DNA of 7,958 nt from an uncultured Eubacteriales bacterium. Its GTDB lineage: Bacteria > Bacillota > Clostridia > Christensenellales > Aristaeellaceae. The notes below the pieces were generated by a model. That model was not told the DNA's origin, made no database searches, and saw only the letters and a list, made by a program, of their open reading frames with translations. The first letter of the stretch is position 1. Each line of letters starts with the position of its first letter. The DNA is taken from NCBI GenBank assembly GCA_902782795.1, contig CACZOT010000053.1, positions 1 through 7,958 on the forward strand. The letters are read 5' to 3'. Below are positions 1-5,829 of the stretch, one piece after another. Position numbers and translations under genes: made by a program.

Positions 1-2
1 GG

Positions 3-977
3 CTGGTTGTCGGCGAACACGCCAGTCATGAGCTCGATGTATGGGCCGTCGGCGTCGGTGAGGTTACGGTCCCAGGAGCGGCCGAAATCGCCGTTGCCCC
101 AGGTCCACTGCTTCTTGCCGGGGGAGACGTGGTGGTCCGCCACGTGCAGGAGGCCCGCGCCCACGCCCTCGTCGTAATTGCCGATGAAATCGTAATCGGA
201 ATGGGCGGCCATGTAGCTGGTGGGCACCTTGACGTTCTTGTAGCGGGAGATATCCACGCCCGCGGAATAGTCCACCTTGTAGTATTCGCCGGTGGCGATC
301 GGGAAGGTGGAGACCGCGCGCTTGCCGTGATCCATGACGGCGTTGACGTCCGGCGGGAAGACGGAGAAGGTATCGTCGTTGACGGGCACGGCGGGGTTGG
401 CCCACCACAGGAAGGTCTGCGGGAGATCGGTCGGGTTGTAGAGGCGGCCGCGGATCTCAATGTAGGCCTTTCCGGGGCGCAGGGTGATCTCCGCGTTGCC
501 CTTGGTGCCGTACATGCGGTCCGTCTCGCCGACGATGACCGTGCAGGAGCCGTCCTCCCCCCGGCGGATGGCATGGTCCACGGGCGAGAAGGTCGTCGGG
601 CGGTGGTGCTGCGGCCAGTTGAACTCGATGCCGCCGGAGATCCACGGGCCGGTCAGGCCGACGAGCGCGGGTTTCACCACATGGTTGAAGTAGACGAAAT
701 CATAGCCGTTGGTCTTGTCCAGGGCGCGCTGGATACGGCCGCCGAGCTCGGGCAGAATCATCACGTAGAGATATTCGTTTTCGAGGATGACGGCCTTGTA
801 GGGCATGTCCTCCTTCGTGTCCTCGATGCGCTCCGTCACCGGGAAGGGGTACACCTTGCCGCTGCTGCCCTGATAGGCGCGGCGCTCCAGGTACATGGGC
901 ACCTTTTCCGGCGCATGGACTTTATACGTCGGGAAGAAGACGGTTTCCTCGCGGACGGTCACGCTGCTGGCGTTCAT
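3..977 (-). CDS. DUF5107 domain protein, N-terminal 325 residues (partial)
   Basis: The frame is open from an ATG at 977 to the left edge with no stop, so only the N-terminal part is present. AGGGAGGG (986-993) lies 8 nt upstream of the ATG. Landmarks include an ILPELGGRIQ motif at residues 74-83, the block GGIEFNWPQHHRPT at 115-128, FLWWANPAVPVND at 189-201, SDYDFIGNYDEG at 260-271 and HVADHHVSPGKKQWTWG at 278-294. I recognise these as typical of DUF5107 proteins, which usually continue into a tetratricopeptide-repeat region; that part would lie outside the window. No signal peptide or membrane segment is visible, so it is probably cytoplasmic. The PELGGRI block resembles galactose-mutarotase-like beta-sandwich proteins, which suggests carbohydrate binding or processing, but this is inference and the reaction is not known to me. 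It is divergent from an AraC-type regulator that probably controls it. Confidence 0.88.
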   Translation of the reverse strand, partial: MNASSVTVREETVFFPTYKVHAPEKVPMYLERRAYQGSSGKVYPFPVTERIEDTKEDMPYKAVILENEYLYVMILPELGGRIQRALDKTNGYDFVYFNHVVKPALVGLTGPWISGGIEFNWPQHHRPTTFSPVDHAIRRGEDGSCTVIVGETDRMYGTKGNAEITLRPGKAYIEIRGRLYNPTDLPQTFLWWANPAVPVNDDTFSVFPPDVNAVMDHGKRAVSTFPIATGEYYKVDYSAGVDISRYKNVKVPTSYMAAHSDYDFIGNYDEGVGAGLLHVADHHVSPGKKQWTWGNGDFGRSWDRNLTDADGPYIELMTGVFADNQ

Positions 978-1014
978 GGCACGAACCCTCCCTGTTTGCA
1001 GGTTTCTACAGGGC

Positions 1015-1020
1015 ATTATA
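1015..1020 (-). promoter_or_regulatory. -10 element of the DUF5107 gene promoter
   Basis: Read on the minus strand this is a perfect TATAAT, 37 nt upstream of the DUF5107 start codon, predicting a leader of about 30 nt. The hexamer 17 nt upstream reads ATTCCA and the 16-nt alternative TTCCAT, both poor matches to TTGACA. A strong -10 with a weak -35 is the usual pattern for a promoter that needs an activator, which fits the adjacent AraC-family gene. The promoter is inferred from sequence only. Confidence 0.6.
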
Positions 1021-1061
1021 CCCGCCTTGGCCGGAAATGGAATGCAAAATCTTCCCCGGCA

Positions 1062-1075
1062 TGGACAATCGTCCA
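1062..1075. promoter_or_regulatory. Dyad over the regulator's -35, candidate operator
   Basis: TGGAC (1062-1066) and GTCCA (1071-1075) form a perfect inverted repeat with a 4-nt spacer AATC. It covers the -35 hexamer of the AraC-family gene, so a protein bound here would probably repress that promoter. Five-base arms can arise by chance, so confidence is low. Confidence 0.3.
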
Positions 1076-1090
1076 CCAAAATGCTACAAT
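1062..1090 (+). promoter_or_regulatory. Sigma-70-type promoter of the AraC-family gene
   Basis: TGGACA (1062-1067) and TACAAT (1085-1090) are separated by exactly 17 nt. Each differs from consensus at one position. Transcription would start near 1097, giving a leader of only about 16 nt, with the ribosome binding site GGGAGG (1098-1103) almost at the 5' end of the message. Confidence 0.65.
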
Positions 1091-1112
1091 CCTTCCCGGG
1101 AGGCGATCCGCT

Positions 1113-1997
1113 ATGGAGGATTTCAACGCCAGGCTGATGGACGGCTTTGCCGGGCAGCGCATGTTCGTGCTCGCGCCGGAGGCCTATTCCCCCTACATGC
1201 GCCACCCGCTCATCGGGCGCATGTACCTGACGGACGTGGGCTATTTTCCCCATGCCGCGCGGCATTTCCGCGAGCGGCGCGAGGGCATCGGGGAGTATAT
1301 CCTCCTCTTTTGCACCGAGGGCAGCGGCTATGTGACCGTGGGCGGCAGGACCGTGCGCCTGCGCCGCAACGAGGCCTTCTGCGTCCCCCGCGGCATGAGC
1401 CATAGCTACGGCGCGGACGACGCCGACCCATGGAGCATCCTCTGGGTGCATTTCGCGGGCACGGACACGGAGCTCTTTCCCCTCCGGGAGATGCGGCCCA
1501 TCTCCTTCGAATCCGAAAACGCCGTCGAGCGGCTGGGGTTTCTCTTCAGCCTGCTCTTCCGCGTGCTGCGCGCCAACTACACCGAGGGCAATTTCATCTA
1601 TATTTCCGAGGTGCTCATGCTCATCCTCGCGGAGACCTTTTACCGCGAAAAGAAAAACAGCGCCAGCGAGGAGAACCGCCGCGTCACGGAGATGATCCGC
1701 TATATGCAGGCCCATATCGACCGGCCCATGACCCTGGAGGAACTCTGCGAGCGGTTCTCTCTCTCCCGCAGCTACGTGCACGCGGCTTTCCGCAACCAGA
1801 CGGGCCGCAGCCCCATGGCCTTCTTCACTGACCAGAAGATGCGCCTCGCCTGCCAACAGCTGCGCGCCACTTCCCTGCCCGTGCAGAGAATCGCTCAGGG
1901 GCTCGGCTTTCAGGATCCCCTCTACTTCTCGCGCGCCTTCCGCAAGGCGATCGGCCTCTCCCCCAGCGCTTACCGCGCCCAGCAGGAGGTGGAGTGA
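1113..1997 (+). CDS. AraC-family transcriptional regulator (cupin plus double HTH)
   Basis: This is a 294-residue DNA-binding regulator of normal family length. Residues about 20-115 look like the AraC-type sugar-sensing cupin domain: the stretch ILLFCTEGSGYVTVGGRTV (63-81) followed by VPRGMSHSYG (91-100) is typical. Residues about 190-290 are the C-terminal DNA-binding domain, with a first helix-turn-helix in MTLEELCERFSLSRSYVHAAF (206-226, key residues L208, L211, S217, S220) and a second in VQRIAQGLGFQDPLYFSRAF (257-276), ending in the family signature FRKAIGLSPSAYR (276-288). The frame is open far upstream, but the start at 1113 is set by GGGAGG 9 nt before it, by the promoter just upstream and by the onset of recognisable protein. 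The upstream frame is the antisense of the DUF5107 gene. Such regulators often activate a neighbouring carbohydrate gene; the divergent DUF5107 gene is the likely target. The ligand is unknown. Confidence 0.93.
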   Translation: MEDFNARLMDGFAGQRMFVLAPEAYSPYMRHPLIGRMYLTDVGYFPHAARHFRERREGIGEYILLFCTEGSGYVTVGGRTVRLRRNEAFCVPRGMSHSYGADDADPWSILWVHFAGTDTELFPLREMRPISFESENAVERLGFLFSLLFRVLRANYTEGNFIYISEVLMLILAETFYREKKNSASEENRRVTEMIRYMQAHIDRPMTLEELCERFSLSRSYVHAAFRNQTGRSPMAFFTDQKMRLACQQLRATSLPVQRIAQGLGFQDPLYFSRAFRKAIGLSPSAYRAQQEVE

Positions 1998-2012
1998 CAC
2001 GCGGGGCACGCC

Positions 2013-2061
2013 AGGAGGCTCCGCCTCCTAGTCCTCTGCCAGGGGGAATGATTCCCCCTGG
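2013..2061. repeat. Two tandem hairpins downstream of the AraC-family gene
   Basis: AGGAGGC-TCC-GCCTCCT (2013-2029) is a 7-bp stem with a 3-nt loop. CCAGGGGGAA-TGA-TTCCCCCTGG (2039-2061) is a perfect 10-bp stem. Neither has a T tract, so they do not look like terminators. The string AGTCCTCTGCCAG at 2030-2042 recurs at 2223-2235. The arrangement resembles dispersed intergenic palindromic elements seen in clostridial genomes; dispersal cannot be shown from one window. Confidence 0.55.
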
Positions 2062-2088
2062 ACCCCTCAATTCCGGGAAACTATAAAA

Positions 2089-2132
2089 GGCTCCGGTATC
2101 CTATCGTTAAGGTACCGGAGCCCGTTTCTTTT
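2089..2132 (+). terminator. Intrinsic terminator after the AraC-family gene, probably bidirectional
   Basis: GGCTCCGGTA (2089-2098) pairs perfectly with TACCGGAGCC (2113-2122) over 10 bp around a 14-nt loop, and TTTCTTTT follows at 2125-2132. On the opposite strand the same stem is followed by TTTTATAGTTT (from AAAA at 2085-2088), so it should also stop transcripts from the convergent transporter gene. Confidence 0.8.
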
Positions 2133-2161
2133 CGGGAGAACAGCTCTGTTTATGAATTGCA

Positions 2162-2258
2162 GAATGCCCCCAATATGGGATTCTTAAGGGCCTTTGGCCC
2201 TTAGCAGGAGTGCAGAGGGCAGAGTCCTCTGCCAGAGGCCAGGAACGGAGCCCCTGGC
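2162..2258. repeat. String of four consecutive hairpins next to the transporter stop
   Basis: Four stems follow one another: GAAT..CCCA-ATA-TGGG-ATTC (2162-2183, three-base bulge); TAAGGGCC-TTT-GGCCCTTA (2185-2203); GGCAGAG-TC-CTCTGCC (2218-2233, also readable as GCAGAGG/CCTCTGC at 2212-2218 and 2226-2232); and GCCAGG...CCTGGC (2238-2243 and 2253-2258). They occupy almost all of the gap between the terminator and the transporter stop codon at 2281. The third contains the 13-base string AGTCCTCTGCCAG also found at 2030-2042. They would lie in the 3' untranslated part of the transporter message. No coding function is apparent in 1998-2280. Confidence 0.5.
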
Positions 2259-2280
2259 GTCCCCCGCCACGCCTCCGCCG

Positions 2281-3849
2281 CTACGCCGCGGCTTTGCCCG
2301 GGCGCGTGCGGATGACTTCCTTCCATTTGCCGCTGTTGAAGCGCAGCCAGATGAGCAGCGTTCTGAGCAGCTGGTCCACGATCAGGGCGATCCACGCGCC
2401 GTAGAGCCCCAGACCGATGGGGTTGATGCAGATATAGGCCACCAGCGGCCGCACCACCATCACGGAAATGGCGATGACCATGGCCGTGTAGCGCGTATCG
2501 CCCGCGCCGCGCAGCGCGCCGGAGAGGATGAACTGCGCCGCCTGGAAGGGCTGCGTCAGGGCGACGATGCGCAGGATGATCGCGCCGACCTGGGCGATCT
2601 CCGGCTCGGTATTGTTGTACAGGAGGATGATCCACCGGCCTCCGAAGAAGACGCCCGCGGCGATCACAAAGGCGACGATCTGGCCCACGCGCCGGGTGAA
2701 GCGGGCGTAATGCTCGGCCATATCGCTGCGGATCTTGCCCAGGCTCTGGCCGACCAGCGACGTCGCAGAGACGGCGAAGGCCTGGCCGTTCATGAAGGTG
2801 AGGGCCTGGATATTCATGCAGATGGTGTGGGTGGCGTAGGCGACGTCGCCCAGGCCTGCCACGAGGCGCGCGTAGATGACCATGCCCACGCGCATGAAGA
2901 TCTGCTCCACCATGGAGGGCAGGCCGATCTTCGCCATCTCGCGGATGGATTCGCCGTCGGGCTTCGCCCAGCCGCGGGGGAACTCCAGGCGCAGGTACTT
3001 GCCCTTGCGCAGCACCGCCGCCAGGGCCATGCCCAGCGCCACGAACTGGCCGATGATCGTCGCCAGGGACGCGCCGGCGACCTCCATCCTCGGGAAACCG
3101 AGGCGGCCGTAGATGAGCAGATAGTTGAAGACCACGTTGACCACGTTCGCCGTGGTGTTGTAGATCATGGCCGTGCGCGAATCTCCCGCGCCACGCAGGC
3201 AGTTGGTGATGGTCGAGGTCAGCGCCAGGCCGAACAGGCCGACGAACTGGATGTTCAGATAGGTGATGCCGCCCCGCACGGCCACTTCGCTGATGGCGTC
3301 GCCGCCGGTCATGAAGCGGACCATGGGCTCGCAGAAAATGATGCCCAGCGCCGAGCACAGCAGCGAGAACACGAGGTTGAGCATGAGCGCCTGACGCAGG
3401 ATGAGTTTGGCTTTGTCCTGCCGCCCCGCGCCCTTGTGGCGCGCGACCATGGCCATGGCGCCCACGTTCAGGGCGATGAACATGGTGGACATGAGGAACT
3501 TCGGCTGGGTGGAAAGGCCCACCGCCGAAGTCGCCCAGGAGCCGAGGGAGCCGACCATCATCTGGTCGGCCATGGCGGTGAGCTGGGTGAGCATAAGCTC
3601 GATGAACGCCGGCCAGGCAATCTGCACGACGTCCTTGTACATCATGCCTGGGGTGATGCCCTTGGGGAGCTCCCGGCCCGCTTTTTTCCCGATGTCTTCC
3701 GGTTTTCCGTCCTCCAGACGGTACAGGGCGATGTCTTTTTTCACATCCCGCTGCCTTTGGGGGGTCAGGCTTTCTTTTTCCTGGTTTTCCGACTGATTCC
3801 GATTGGCGGCGTTTGGCTGCATTGCGTTCGGATCGACCCGATCCTGCAT
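2281..3849 (-). CDS. MATE-family multidrug/cation efflux transporter with N-terminal extension
   Basis: This 522-residue protein is a polytopic inner-membrane exporter of the MATE class, which couples export of cationic drugs or metabolites to Na+ or H+ entry. From about residue 72 to 505 there are around 12 hydrophobic segments. The two halves carry the matching motifs LRGAGDSRTAM (218-228) and LRGAGDTRYTAM (446-457), the internal duplication expected in the family. DVVQIAWPAFIELML (73-87) is the usual first-helix start. Residues 1-70 are hydrophilic and rich in Q, N, K, E and D, with no homology I recognise; typical members are about 450 residues. The ATG at 3849 is chosen because a good promoter lies just upstream and GGGAAG (3854-3859) precedes it, although only 4 nt away. 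A start at Met69 (3645) would give a standard-length protein but has no nearby ribosome binding site. The substrate cannot be told from sequence. Confidence 0.92.
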   Translation of the reverse strand: MQDRVDPNAMQPNAANRNQSENQEKESLTPQRQRDVKKDIALYRLEDGKPEDIGKKAGRELPKGITPGMMYKDVVQIAWPAFIELMLTQLTAMADQMMVGSLGSWATSAVGLSTQPKFLMSTMFIALNVGAMAMVARHKGAGRQDKAKLILRQALMLNLVFSLLCSALGIIFCEPMVRFMTGGDAISEVAVRGGITYLNIQFVGLFGLALTSTITNCLRGAGDSRTAMIYNTTANVVNVVFNYLLIYGRLGFPRMEVAGASLATIIGQFVALGMALAAVLRKGKYLRLEFPRGWAKPDGESIREMAKIGLPSMVEQIFMRVGMVIYARLVAGLGDVAYATHTICMNIQALTFMNGQAFAVSATSLVGQSLGKIRSDMAEHYARFTRRVGQIVAFVIAAGVFFGGRWIILLYNNTEPEIAQVGAIILRIVALTQPFQAAQFILSGALRGAGDTRYTAMVIAISVMVVRPLVAYICINPIGLGLYGAWIALIVDQLLRTLLIWLRFNSGKWKEVIRTRPGKAAA

Positions 3850-3898
3850 CTCCCTTCCCAGCGCTTTTTTCCCGGGCGCGAGACGGCCCGGTGGAAAA

Positions 3899-3927
3899 AG
3901 TATATCATAAGCGCGCTAATAATTCAA
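3899..3927 (-). promoter_or_regulatory. Sigma-70-type promoter of the MATE transporter gene
   Basis: On the minus strand TTGAAT (3922-3927) and TATACT (3899-3904) are separated by exactly 17 nt. Transcription would begin near 3892, giving a leader of about 43 nt. The leader contains a small stem, CCGGGC (3872-3877) with GCCCGG (3886-3891), upstream of the ribosome binding site; whether it regulates anything is unknown. Confidence 0.7.
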
Positions 3928-3985
3928 ACCCTAACGAATGGACCGAAGGTCGGAAAACGCGAATCTTTACAATCCCGGGGAACCC

Positions 3986-4014
3986 TTGTCTCCGGCCAGC
4001 CGTCGTACTATAAT
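3986..4014 (+). promoter_or_regulatory. Sigma-70-type promoter of the lipoprotein gene
   Basis: TTGTCT (3986-3991) and a perfect TATAAT (4009-4014) are separated by exactly 17 nt, predicting a start near 4021 and a leader of about 24 nt that contains GGGAGG. Between this and the divergent transporter promoter lies the short dyad GACC-GAA-GGTC (3941-3951), a weak operator candidate. Confidence 0.7.
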
Positions 4015-4044
4015 CATGGAAACAGGAATGGGAGGTGTTCCCGC

Positions 4045-4854
4045 ATGCGCGTATTATGGGCAATCCTGGCCGTGATCTGTCTGCTCGGCGGCTGCGCGGT
4101 ATCCGACGCGGGCGGCGTTTCCGGAGAGATGACTCTCACCTTTTTCGGCCCGGAAAGCGCCGACGCCATCCTTCTGCGCTGGCCGGAAGGCGCGGCCATG
4201 ATCGATACCGGCCTCAACAAATACGGCGCGCGCCTGGTCGAATTCCTGCAAAGCAACGGCGTCGACCGATTGGACGCGCTCATCATCACCCATTTCGACA
4301 AAGACCACGTGGGCGGCGCGGATTCGGTCATCGAAAACATAGCAATCGGCCGGCTGCTCACCGCGGATTCCTCGAAGGATTCCAAGCAGTACCGCCAATT
4401 CCTGGAAGCGGCCGAGGCGGCGAATCTGTCCGTCGAGCGCGTCACGGAGGATCTCACGCTGGAGCTGCCGGGCCTTGCGCTCTCCATCAACGCGCCCAAG
4501 GCCCTGTACGAACAGGAAAACGACCGCTCGCTGGTGGTGCGGGCCGAATGGGGCGAGTGCTCGTTCCTCTTCGCGGGCGACGCGGAGAACGACCGCCTCT
4601 CCGACCTGCTGTCCTCGGGCGTCGCGCCGTGCACGCTCCTCAAGGTTCCCCATCACGGCCGCTATGAGCGCTTGAGCGAAGCCTTCTTCCAGGCCGCAGC
4701 GCCGCAGTGGGCCGTGATCACCTCCTCCGCCAAGGAAATGGAGGACGAGGTGGTCGTCGGGCTCCTGGAGGCCGCGGGCGCGCGGGTGCTCCTCACGCGC
4801 GAGGGCGACGTCACCGCCGTCTGCGACGGCAGGACGCTCTCCGTTTCGCAGTGA
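4045..4854 (+). CDS. ComEC-like metallo-beta-lactamase-fold lipoprotein
   Basis: This 269-residue protein begins with a short hydrophobic signal peptide ending in a lipobox, L14-G15-G16-C17, so it should be lipid-anchored on the outer face of the membrane. The rest is a metallo-beta-lactamase-fold hydrolase: IDTG with D54, the metal-binding motif THFDKDHVGG (82-91: H83, D85, D87, H88), FAGDAE with D179 (176-181) and KVPHHG with H203/H204 (200-205). The order and the PHHG motif match the C-terminal hydrolase domain of ComEC/Rec2 and its stand-alone relatives, some of which are thought to be nucleases or phosphodiesterases. No ComEC membrane channel is present, so a direct DNA-uptake role is not indicated. 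The start is set by GGAGG (4031-4035) 9 nt upstream and by the signal peptide; the long open frame before it is antisense to the transporter. The substrate is unknown. Confidence 0.9.
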   Translation: MRVLWAILAVICLLGGCAVSDAGGVSGEMTLTFFGPESADAILLRWPEGAAMIDTGLNKYGARLVEFLQSNGVDRLDALIITHFDKDHVGGADSVIENIAIGRLLTADSSKDSKQYRQFLEAAEAANLSVERVTEDLTLELPGLALSINAPKALYEQENDRSLVVRAEWGECSFLFAGDAENDRLSDLLSSGVAPCTLLKVPHHGRYERLSEAFFQAAAPQWAVITSSAKEMEDEVVVGLLEAAGARVLLTREGDVTAVCDGRTLSVSQ

Positions 4855-4860
4855 TCGCGC

Positions 4861-4900
4861 AGAAACAGGCGCGGGCAAAACTGCCCGCGCCTGTTTCTTT
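4861..4900 (+). terminator. Strong intrinsic terminator after the lipoprotein gene
   Basis: A perfect 17-bp stem, 4861-4877 pairing with 4882-4898, encloses the 4-nt loop AAAC. The stem is GC-rich at its top (GGCGCGGGCA) and has an A-tract on the left and T-rich right base, with TTTGCTTT following. It starts 6 nt after the stop codon. The T-rich signal is on the plus side; it may also halt convergent transcripts from the ferredoxin gene, since no other terminator is visible there. Confidence 0.9.
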
Positions 4901-4989
4901 GCTTTCTGGACGCTGACCGTGGTTGCGCCGTTGCCGGTCTTGCGATACTTGTGGGCCTCGCTCTTCTCCGCCCGGTCTGGGGACGTCGC

Positions 4990-5781
4990 CTACCTGTTTC
5001 CGGCGTCCGGATCCTGCTGATTGGCCGCGATGATCTCCCGCAGCGCGATATGGGGGTTCCGGTAGCGCGCGTTGGGATTGGGCTCCCGGATCGTCGCGAA
5101 CTGGAGCGCCTTCGTGGGGCAAGCCTGGATGCAGGCCATGCAGCTGAGGCAGTGGGTATAATCGTATTCCGGCTTTCCGTCCGCCAGGCGCACGCAGCCC
5201 CTCGGGCAGACGCGCGCGCAGGTCCCGCAGCCCACGCAGCCGTCCGCGACCCGGTACAGCGGGAAGGTGTACATCGGGCCGCTTTGCCGGATCCATTCCG
5301 TAAAATGCCGGTAGAAATCGGTCTCCTCCGCGGGCGCCTGCTGGATCATGGTCTTTTTTTCGGCGATATCGCTTTTGATCGCATCGATGTGCGCGTCCAC
5401 CTGTTTTTCCGCCTCGACGCCGCGCTGCTGATCCATGTCGAACACGATCAGCGCGTTGTCGTGCATGATGATGGTGTTGATGTAATCCGCCGCTTTGCCG
5501 AGGGATTCCAGCCAGGCCTGCGTGCGCTGGGCGACGCCGCCGTGGTGCATGCCGTAGGTGACGACGAGGTAGAAGTAGTCCGCCTCAAATGCGGAATCGC
5601 GAATGAATTCCTTCACCAGCCGCGGGATCTCGAACTCGAACAGCGGGCAGACGATACCGATCGTCCCGGCCTTGTAGCGCCTGTTCTCCTTGCGCATCTC
5701 CCGGGGGATGCTGAGCCGCTCCTCGTCCAGCTGTTTAGCGACATACAGGCTGTTGCCAGTCGCGGTAAAGTAGAATACCAT
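4990..5781 (-). CDS. EFR1-family flavodoxin-ferredoxin
   Basis: This 263-residue protein combines an N-terminal flavodoxin-like domain with a C-terminal two-cluster ferredoxin, the layout of the EFR1 family of anaerobic Bacillota. The FMN phosphate loop is FTATGNSLYVA (5-15). Cluster motifs are C182-x2-C185-x2-C188-x3-C192-P and C211-x2-C214-x2-C217-x3-C221-P, each complete for a [4Fe-4S] cluster. The ending NPHIALREIIAANQQ (242-256) is the usual family C-terminus, so it appears full length. No signal peptide is present, so it acts in the cytoplasm as an electron carrier, probably moving electrons between the iron-sulfur clusters and FMN. AAAGGAGA (5788-5795) precedes the ATG by 6 nt. It is the last gene of the minus-strand cluster, 48 nt after the esterase, suggesting it supplies or accepts electrons for the same pathway. 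Its redox partner is not shown by the sequence. Confidence 0.93.
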   Translation of the reverse strand: MVFYFTATGNSLYVAKQLDEERLSIPREMRKENRRYKAGTIGIVCPLFEFEIPRLVKEFIRDSAFEADYFYLVVTYGMHHGGVAQRTQAWLESLGKAADYINTIIMHDNALIVFDMDQQRGVEAEKQVDAHIDAIKSDIAEKKTMIQQAPAEETDFYRHFTEWIRQSGPMYTFPLYRVADGCVGCGTCARVCPRGCVRLADGKPEYDYTHCLSCMACIQACPTKALQFATIREPNPNARYRNPHIALREIIAANQQDPDAGNR

Positions 5782-5829
5782 GCCCCTTCTCCTTTCGCGG
5801 ACCTCGTCCCGATCGCGTTTGCCGCGTGC

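Larger units (their letters stand above)
1041..1099. repeat. Imperfect direct repeat, candidate AraC-type binding sites
   Basis: AATGCAAAATCTTCCCCGG at 1041-1059 and AATGCTACAATCCTTCCCGG at 1080-1099 share AATGC at one end and TTCC(C)CGG at the other, with a centre rich in A and T. Their starts are 39 bp apart, close to four helical turns. AraC-family proteins often bind direct half-sites between divergent promoters. The second copy overlaps the regulator's own -10 region, and the first lies upstream of the weak -35 region of the DUF5107 promoter. This is a candidate only. Confidence 0.35.

Noticed and set aside
129..1112. Plus-strand open frame continuous with the AraC-family gene, implying a 622-residue protein
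   Set aside because: The added N-terminal part is the antisense of the DUF5107 gene, has a low-complexity composition, and lies upstream of the regulator's own promoter and ribosome binding site.
2039..2061. The 10-bp GC-rich stem as the terminator of the AraC-family gene
   Set aside because: It has no following T tract, while the stem at 2089-2122 does; the former is better described as a palindromic repeat.
2152..2187. Eleven-residue open frame starting ATG AAT TGC
   Set aside because: No ribosome binding site precedes it, it overlaps the hairpin string, and nothing supports translation.
2194..4044. Plus-strand open frame fused to the lipoprotein gene, implying an 886-residue protein
   Set aside because: It is antisense to the MATE transporter, rich in H, D, R and A as expected of a GC-driven shadow frame, and the lipoprotein signal peptide and promoter place the real start at 4045.
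4990..4992. Possible read-through or recoding of the TAG stop of the ferredoxin gene
   Set aside because: The protein already ends at the normal family C-terminus and there is no sign of a recoding element or pyrrolysine genes in the window.
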